Of a stretch of DNA of 37,631 bases, positions 32,817 through 37,631 are shown one piece after another (position 1 is the stretch's first letter; every line of letters starts with the position of its first letter). A model generated the notes under the pieces. The model searched no databases and was not told the DNA's origin. It saw only the letters and a list, made by a program, of their open reading frames with translations. Source of the stretch: Pseudomonadota bacterium (GTDB lineage: Bacteria; Pseudomonadota; Gammaproteobacteria; Steroidobacterales; Steroidobacteraceae); assembly GCA_021851405.1 (NCBI GenBank), contig JAJZDW010000030.1, forward strand, positions 1-37,631, written 5' to 3'. The position numbers and the translations under genes were made by a program.

Positions 32817-33812
32817 ATGAAACCTTCGAGCATCCTCGTCACCGGCGGCGCCGGATACATTGGCAGCCACGTCGTACTGCAGCTGCGGGCCCGGGGCGAG
32901 CGGGTGGTCGTGCTCGATGACCTCTCCCGGGGCTTTCGCCAGGCCGTGCTCGATACCCCCCTGGTGGTGGGCCAGGTCGGCGACCGAGAGACGGTGCTGA
33001 ACGTGATGCGCGAGCACGACGTCGACACCGTCATGCACTTCGCGGCCTTCACCATCGTGCCGGAATCGGTGAGCGAGCCGCTGAAGTACTACGGCAACAA
33101 CACCTGCTCGACACGTGCGCTGCTCGAGTCCTGCCTCGAGGGCGGGGTCAAGAACTTCGTATTCTCCTCCACCGCCGCGGTGTACGGCATCCCGGCCGAG
33201 GGCGTCGCAGCCGAAGACACCCCGACCGCGCCGATCAACCCGTACGGGACCTCGAAGCTGATGTCCGAGTGGATGCTGCGCGACGTGTCGGGCGCGTCGA
33301 CGCTGAAGCACGTGGCGCTGCGTTACTTCAACGTCGCCGGCTCGGACTCCCAGGGGCGCGTCGGCCAGGCGACCCCGAAGGCGACGCTGCTGATCAAAGT
33401 GGCCTGCGAGCACGTGATCGGCAAGCGCCCGCAGGTGGCGATTTACGGCAGCGACTATGCCACCCCGGACGGCACCGGGGTACGCGACTACATTCACGTC
33501 GAGGACCTCGCCACCGCGCACCTCGATGCGCTCGATTACCTGCGCGGCGGCGGCGCCTCGACGGTGCTGAACGTCGGATACGGTCACGGCTACAGCGTGC
33601 GCGAAGTCCTGCAGAGCGTCGAGCGGGTCTCGGGCCAGCGGCTGAACATCCGCGAAGAGCCCCGCCGCCCCGGCGATCCGCCGGCGCTGGTCGCCCGCGC
33701 CGAGCGGATCCGCCGCGAACTCGGCTGGAAGCCCCGGCTCGATGATCTGGACACCATCGTGCGCACCGCGCTCGCCTGGGAGGAGCGCCTGCAGCGCGCG
33801 CCGTGGAGCTGA
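32817..33812 (+). CDS. galE: UDP-glucose 4-epimerase
   Basis: 331 residues. NAD-binding GGAGYIGSH at residues about 9–17, the catalytic Ser/Thr block FSSTAAVYG near residue 117, YGTSK (Tyr and Lys of YxxxK) near residue 142, and the substrate segment RYFNVAGSD. GalE interconverts UDP-glucose and UDP-galactose, feeding surface polysaccharide synthesis. The ATG at 32817 was chosen; an in-frame ATG at 32793 adds eight residues and overlaps the srkA start codon on the other strand. Neither has a clear ribosome-binding site. It is followed after 43 bases by the sensor kinase gene, possibly in the same transcript. Confidence 0.93.
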   Translation: MKPSSILVTGGAGYIGSHVVLQLRARGERVVVLDDLSRGFRQAVLDTPLVVGQVGDRETVLNVMREHDVDTVMHFAAFTIVPESVSEPLKYYGNNTCSTRALLESCLEGGVKNFVFSSTAAVYGIPAEGVAAEDTPTAPINPYGTSKLMSEWMLRDVSGASTLKHVALRYFNVAGSDSQGRVGQATPKATLLIKVACEHVIGKRPQVAIYGSDYATPDGTGVRDYIHVEDLATAHLDALDYLRGGGASTVLNVGYGHGYSVREVLQSVERVSGQRLNIREEPRRPGDPPALVARAERIRRELGWKPRLDDLDTIVRTALAWEERLQRAPWS

Positions 33813-33855
33813 GCGGCTCGATGGATGAAGTCACACCGGAGTACACTAGAGTCCG

Positions 33856-35331
33856 ATGCGCTGGTTGCGCCCTAAGTCCCTCACGGGACTGATGCTTCTC
33901 GGTCTGGCGCTCCTCGCGCTGCCGTTGCTGGTGGCTATTGTCACGGCTGCGTTGCAGTTCCGTACCCTGTCGGTCGCCGGTCAAAAGATCATCATCGAGG
34001 GCGTCACCTCGGCCCGCGAGAGCCAGCGCCTCTTCAGCGAGATCGACTCGCTCGAGCGCACCGCCCGCCTCTACGACGTGCTGGATGACCCGAAGCTGCT
34101 GCAGTCGTACCAGCACGAAGACGGCCAGCTCACCGCCACCCGCCGCGAGCTCACCGTGAACTCCAGTGCCGCGACCCGCGCGACGCTTGAGCAGCTCGCC
34201 GCCGTGCAGCAGAAAATCCGCACCCGCGTGCTCACCACCCCGCCGGGCACTCAGGCGGCCAATGCGGCCGGGCTCGGCAAGCTCTTCGCCACCCTCGGCG
34301 GCCTGGTCGACCGCACGGCGCAGGAGAGCAACCAGCACATCGACACCGAGATGGCCTCGCTGCGGCGCATGACCGAAGAGGCCCGCGAGCGGCTCTTCTG
34401 GCAGGCGGCTCTGCTGCTGCCGCTCACCCTGGTCGCGATCTACATGCTGACGCTCGCCATCGGACGGCCGCTGCGTCAGATCGACCGGGTCATCGCCGAT
34501 CTCGGTCACGGGCGGCTGCACGAGCGCATCGCGGTCACCGGGCCGCACGACCTCGAGCGCCTCGGCGGGCAGCTGGAGTGGCTCAGGCTGCGCCTCAATG
34601 AGCTCGCCGAGGAGCGCAACCGGTTCCTGCGCCACATGTCGCACGAGCTGAAGACCCCGCTCGCGAACATCCGCGAAGGCACCGATCTGCTGATGGACGG
34701 AGCGGTCGGGGAGCTCGATGCCGGTCAACGCGAGGTGGCGGCGATCCTGCGCGACAACGGCATCCAGCTGCAGCGCATGATCGAGAACCTGCTCTCCTTC
34801 AGCGCCTGGCAGACCTCCAGCGTCGGACTCGATCCGAGCGAATTCCGCCTGCGGCCGCTGGTCAAGCAGGTGCTCGAGAACCAGCAGCTCACCGTGCTCT
34901 CCCAGCGGATGCGCCTCGACGTGCAGGTCGATGACGTGATGCTCTACGCCGATCGCGGCAAGGTACGCCTGATTCTGGAGAACCTGGTCTCGAACGCGGT
35001 AAAATACTCACCGAAGGGCGGCACCATCCACATCCGCGCCCACAGTACAGGTCCCAACCTCATTCTCGACGTCGCCGACAATGGCCCCGGCATCCCGCCG
35101 GAGGACCGCGAGCATGTATTTCGGGCCTTCTACACCGGCCGTGCGGCCAACGGCCTCTCCATCAAGGGCACCGGCATCGGGCTCTCGGTGGTGCTGGAGT
35201 TCGTCACGGCGCACGGCGGCACGATTCAGATCATCGACGGCCAGTATCCGGGCGCGCACTTTCGCATCCGGATGCCACGCGTCGTTCGCAACCAACCACC
35301 CGAGCGGGGAAAGCAAGCTCATGCTGCCTGA
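33856..35331 (+). CDS. glrK: Sensor histidine kinase, GlrK (QseE)-like
   Basis: 491 residues. Two membrane helices (about 10–34 and 188–206) bound a helical periplasmic sensor of about 150 residues, followed by HAMP (about 207–260). The phosphorylated His is in RHMSHELKTPLANIREG (residues about 260–275). The ATPase has N-box NLVSNAVKYSP, G1 DNGPGIPP and G2 GTGIGLSVV. The gene order kinase–lipoprotein–sigma-54 regulator is that of glrK–qseG–glrR of enterobacteria. Partner phosphorylation of the regulator at 35962 is expected. The lipoprotein gene begins within its last codons (11-base overlap). Confidence 0.88.
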   Translation: MRWLRPKSLTGLMLLGLALLALPLLVAIVTAALQFRTLSVAGQKIIIEGVTSARESQRLFSEIDSLERTARLYDVLDDPKLLQSYQHEDGQLTATRRELTVNSSAATRATLEQLAAVQQKIRTRVLTTPPGTQAANAAGLGKLFATLGGLVDRTAQESNQHIDTEMASLRRMTEEARERLFWQAALLLPLTLVAIYMLTLAIGRPLRQIDRVIADLGHGRLHERIAVTGPHDLERLGGQLEWLRLRLNELAEERNRFLRHMSHELKTPLANIREGTDLLMDGAVGELDAGQREVAAILRDNGIQLQRMIENLLSFSAWQTSSVGLDPSEFRLRPLVKQVLENQQLTVLSQRMRLDVQVDDVMLYADRGKVRLILENLVSNAVKYSPKGGTIHIRAHSTGPNLILDVADNGPGIPPEDREHVFRAFYTGRAANGLSIKGTGIGLSVVLEFVTAHGGTIQIIDGQYPGAHFRIRMPRVVRNQPPERGKQAHAA

Positions 35332-35965
35332 CACGAAGTTGATTCGCTGCATCGCACTCGCGATGACGGCGCTCACCACCCTTGCGCTGGGCGCCTGCGC
35401 CAACACGCCGCTGCTGATGCGCTATCCGAGCGCCCACCGGGCCGCGGTCAAGACGCCGCCACCGCCGCCGAGCCCGCAGCGCGTGAGCACCGACCTGAAT
35501 CTGCTGCACACCTGGTTCAACGCCCCGAGCGCGATGCAGAGCGAGCAGCTCGCCGCCGCAGAGTCGGCCTACCAGCATGGCCACTCGCCGCGCGACACGC
35601 TGCGCCTCGCCCTGCTGCTCGGGATTCCGGGCACGCCGAGCACCGATATGCCGCGCGCGCAGCGCCTGCTGTCAGGTCTGGTTCAGGATCCGACCGACCA
35701 ACTGTTGCCAAGTGAACACACTTTGGCCCAGTTGGCGCTCACATTTATCGCAAATCGGTTGACCGTGAACGCAGAAAGCCGCACCCTACAAACGGCCGAT
35801 GCGGCGAAGATCTCGCAGTTGAAAGCGCAGCTCGACGCCGTCACCGATCAAGATGTCGCCCTGAAGCGACAGCTCGAACAGGCTCGCGCGAAGCTCGCCG
35901 CGATCGCCAACATCGAGAAGTCGCTCAATGAGGGCAAACTAGGTACGACGGGGCCTCCACAGTGA
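35321..35965 (+). CDS. qseG: QseG-like outer-membrane lipoprotein
   Basis: 214 residues from the ATG, preceded by GGGGAAAG. Signal peptide with lipobox LGAC (Cys near residue 26), then a region of helical repeats (HTWFNAPSAMQSEQLAAAE…) and a C-terminal coiled coil (ISQLKAQLDAVTDQDVALKRQLEQARAKLAAI, residues about 165–200). In enterobacteria QseG interacts with GlrK and is needed for its activity. It overlaps the kinase gene by 11 bases and its stop overlaps the regulator's GTG as GTGA, so all three are translationally linked. Assignment rests mostly on position and architecture. Confidence 0.72.
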   Translation: MLPDTKLIRCIALAMTALTTLALGACANTPLLMRYPSAHRAAVKTPPPPPSPQRVSTDLNLLHTWFNAPSAMQSEQLAAAESAYQHGHSPRDTLRLALLLGIPGTPSTDMPRAQRLLSGLVQDPTDQLLPSEHTLAQLALTFIANRLTVNAESRTLQTADAAKISQLKAQLDAVTDQDVALKRQLEQARAKLAAIANIEKSLNEGKLGTTGPPQ

Positions 35966-37353
35966 ACATGGTTGCTTCTATGTTGCCGGGCGAACAACGC
36001 AAGGCACCGCTTGCGCCGACACGACACAAGCCGCGCATCCTCGTGGTCGATGACGATCCGGGATTGCTCCGACTGCTGACGATCCGCCTGCGCGCCGAGA
36101 ACTACGAGGTCGAGGCCGTCGAAGGTGGACCGCAGGCGCTCGCTGCCGCAGGACGGTTCCGGCCGGACCTGGTGATCACCGACCTGCGCATGGAGCCGAT
36201 GGACGGCATTGCGCTCCTGAAGGAGCTGCAGGTGCGCTGGCCGGGCCTGAAGGTGATTCTGCTCACCGCGCACGGTACTATTCCCGATGCGGTGCAGGCG
36301 ACCCAGATGGGCGCGTTCGGCTTTCTCACCAAGCCGGTCGAGAAGCAGGAGCTGCTCGATCAGGTGCAGAAGGCGCTGCGCATCTCGGGGTTCGGCGCCT
36401 CGGATGAGGACTGGCGCGCGCAGATCATCACCCGCAGTGCGGTCATGGAAGAGAAGCTCGCCCAAGCGCACATGGTGGCCGGCACCGATGCGCGCGTGCT
36501 CATCACCGGGGAGAGCGGCACCGGCAAGGAACTGCTCGCCAAGGCCATCCACCTCGCGAGCCCGCGGCGCAATCGTCCCTTCGTCGCCATCAACTGCGGT
36601 GCCATGGCCGAGAACCTCCTCGAGTCGGAGCTGTTCGGCCACGAGAAAGGCGCCTTCACCGGGGCCACCAGCCAGCATCGGGGCCTGTTCATGGCCGCCG
36701 ACGGCGGCACGCTGATGCTCGATGAGATCGGCGACATGCCGCTTCGGCTCCAGGTCAAGCTGCTGCGTGTCCTGCAGGAGGGCATGATCCGCCCTGTGGG
36801 GGGCACCCAGGCCCTGCCGGTGAATGTGCGCGTCATCTCCGCCACGCACCGCGACCTGCAACAGCTGCTCGCCCAGGGCCAGTTCCGTGAGGACCTGTAC
36901 TACCGGCTGAACGTGGTGCACATCGAGATGCCCGCGTTGAACCGGCGTCGGGAGGATATCCCGCTGCTGGTGGCCCACTTCCTGGCACAGATCGCCGGGG
37001 AGACCGGCCAGCGCAAGATCTATGCGCCCGAAGCGGTGGAACTGCTCGCGACCGCCGACTGGCCGGGGAATATCCGCCAGCTGCAGAACGTGGTGCGCCA
37101 AAACGTGGCGCTCTCCCAGACCCCGATCATTCCGGTGGAACTGGTCCAGCAATCCCTCGGGGGCACGCAGGGACACCTGCCGTCCTTCGATGAGGCCCGA
37201 GACGAATTCACCCGCAGCTATCTGTCGCAGATCCTGCAGATCACGGGCGGGAACGTCACCCAGGCCGCGCGACTCGCCAAGCGCAATCGCACGGATTTCT
37301 ACAAGCTCCTCGCCCGCCATCAGCTGACTGCCGACGAGTTCAAGCAGCGCTGA
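35962..37353 (+). CDS. glrR: Sigma-54-dependent response regulator, GlrR-like
   Basis: 463 residues from GTG 35962; an ATG two codons later is possible. The receiver domain (about 15–130) has DDD at the acidic pocket, the phospho-acceptor Asp in LVITDLRM, the Thr/Ser switch in ILLTAHG and the conserved Lys of FLTKPVEK. The AAA+ domain (about 150–385) has Walker A GESGTGKELL, the sigma-54 contact loop GAFTGAT, Walker B GTLMLDEIGD and the R-finger region. The Fis-type helix-turn-helix (GGNVTQAARLAKRNRTDFYKLL) is at the C-terminus. It activates sigma-54 promoters and is therefore a candidate controller of the two PEP-CTERM promoters here. Confidence 0.9.
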   Translation: MNMVASMLPGEQRKAPLAPTRHKPRILVVDDDPGLLRLLTIRLRAENYEVEAVEGGPQALAAAGRFRPDLVITDLRMEPMDGIALLKELQVRWPGLKVILLTAHGTIPDAVQATQMGAFGFLTKPVEKQELLDQVQKALRISGFGASDEDWRAQIITRSAVMEEKLAQAHMVAGTDARVLITGESGTGKELLAKAIHLASPRRNRPFVAINCGAMAENLLESELFGHEKGAFTGATSQHRGLFMAADGGTLMLDEIGDMPLRLQVKLLRVLQEGMIRPVGGTQALPVNVRVISATHRDLQQLLAQGQFREDLYYRLNVVHIEMPALNRRREDIPLLVAHFLAQIAGETGQRKIYAPEAVELLATADWPGNIRQLQNVVRQNVALSQTPIIPVELVQQSLGGTQGHLPSFDEARDEFTRSYLSQILQITGGNVTQAARLAKRNRTDFYKLLARHQLTADEFKQR

Positions 37354-37631
37354 ACCTCAAGCCCCCCTCCCCCGGGGCTAAAAAAACGTGAACCGGGTCA
37401 CGGATTGACCCTCTCAACCGCCGATTGCGGCCCAGAGGCCGTTGCCCGCCCGCCGGCCCGCATGGGATGGGGCTATCCTGTCACGAGCCGTTCACGGGTA
37501 TGCCCTAGCCTGCACTATGCATGAAGGAGCGGATTTTCATGGTCATGCGCGCAAGTTTGGCGATGTCGAGGCGTGATGTCGAAGCGCGGCGGTGATTCTG
37601 CCGGGGGTCTGTGCGTTGGCGATGGATTGTC
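37354..37631. other. Right-hand intergenic region with an unclear gene start
   Basis: Contains a small hairpin (AGCCCC/GGGGCT, 37360–37379) followed by A residues. Further right, a ribosome-binding-like AAGGAG (37524–37529) precedes an ATG at 37539, but that frame stops after 18 codons. A hydrophobic stretch in another frame near the edge (VILPGVCALAMD) could be the signal peptide of a gene that continues outside. Nothing firmer can be said. Confidence 0.35.

Noticed and set aside
37360-37379. Intrinsic terminator after the sigma-54 regulator gene
   Set aside because: The AGCCCC/GGGGCT hairpin is followed by A residues, not T, on the coding strand, so it does not fit a terminator for that gene.
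1-37631. CRISPR arrays, rRNA or tRNA genes
   Set aside because: No regularly spaced short repeats and no recognisable tRNA T-arm/acceptor or rRNA sequence were noticed on either strand.

Overview
The window is GC-rich, densely coded bacterial chromosome. A glrK–qseG–glrR-type locus, srkA, galE, a TonB-dependent receptor, cfa and three PEP-CTERM proteins together point to a gammaproteobacterium, possibly Nevskiales/Steroidobacterales/Xanthomonadales-like. That placement is inference; no rRNA or other marker gene is present.

Layout. 1–6.5 kb (minus strand): the start of an exported protein, a lipoprotein α/β-hydrolase, an exported M3 metallopeptidase, and a two-gene operon of cyclopropane-fatty-acid synthase plus a geranylgeranyl-reductase-like flavoprotein. 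6.7–15.1 kb: a large exported Asp-box (BNR/sortilin-like) protein, a decayed membrane-anchored gene, the fluoride channel crcB, a GFA-family zinc protein, an enoyl-CoA hydratase divergent from a GntR/FCD regulator, and a sugar-porter MFS transporter. 15.4–16.1 kb: a vapB-like antitoxin with a frameshifted vapC-like toxin. 16.4–19.0 kb: a TonB-dependent receptor. 19.1–21.6 kb: an AbiEii-type nucleotidyltransferase with a small overlapping partner gene, enclosed by two roughly 330–350 bp direct repeats; the second repeat runs into the 3' end of a ModE-like regulator gene. 21.8–25.3 kb: a PKMT-type protein methyltransferase translationally coupled to a PEP-CTERM protein, divergent from a second PEP-CTERM gene. 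25.6–29.7 kb: a glycosyltransferase and a GAF–PAS–PAS–GGDEF–EAL protein. 30.0–32.8 kb: an orphan CopG/BrnA-like antitoxin, a fragment of the srkA 3' end, a third PEP-CTERM gene and intact srkA. 32.8–37.35 kb: galE, then the operon of sensor kinase, lipoprotein and sigma-54 response regulator.

How the genes work together. The strongest signal is regulatory. Two PEP-CTERM genes 7 kb apart each carry a sigma-54 (-24/-12) promoter. Each also carries an 18-bp upstream motif of the form TGTC-N9-TACA in the same orientation, and in both cases exactly 63 bp separate motif and promoter. This defines a small regulon controlled by a sigma-54 enhancer-binding protein. A protein of that class lies at the right end of the window, although a PrsR-type regulator elsewhere in the genome is equally possible. 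Exosortase itself is not in the window.

The window also shows several scars of recombination or decay: the repeat-flanked AbiEii module, the srkA 3'-end duplication around the third PEP-CTERM gene, the frameshifted vapC and the multi-lesion pseudogene at 10.1–10.8 kb.
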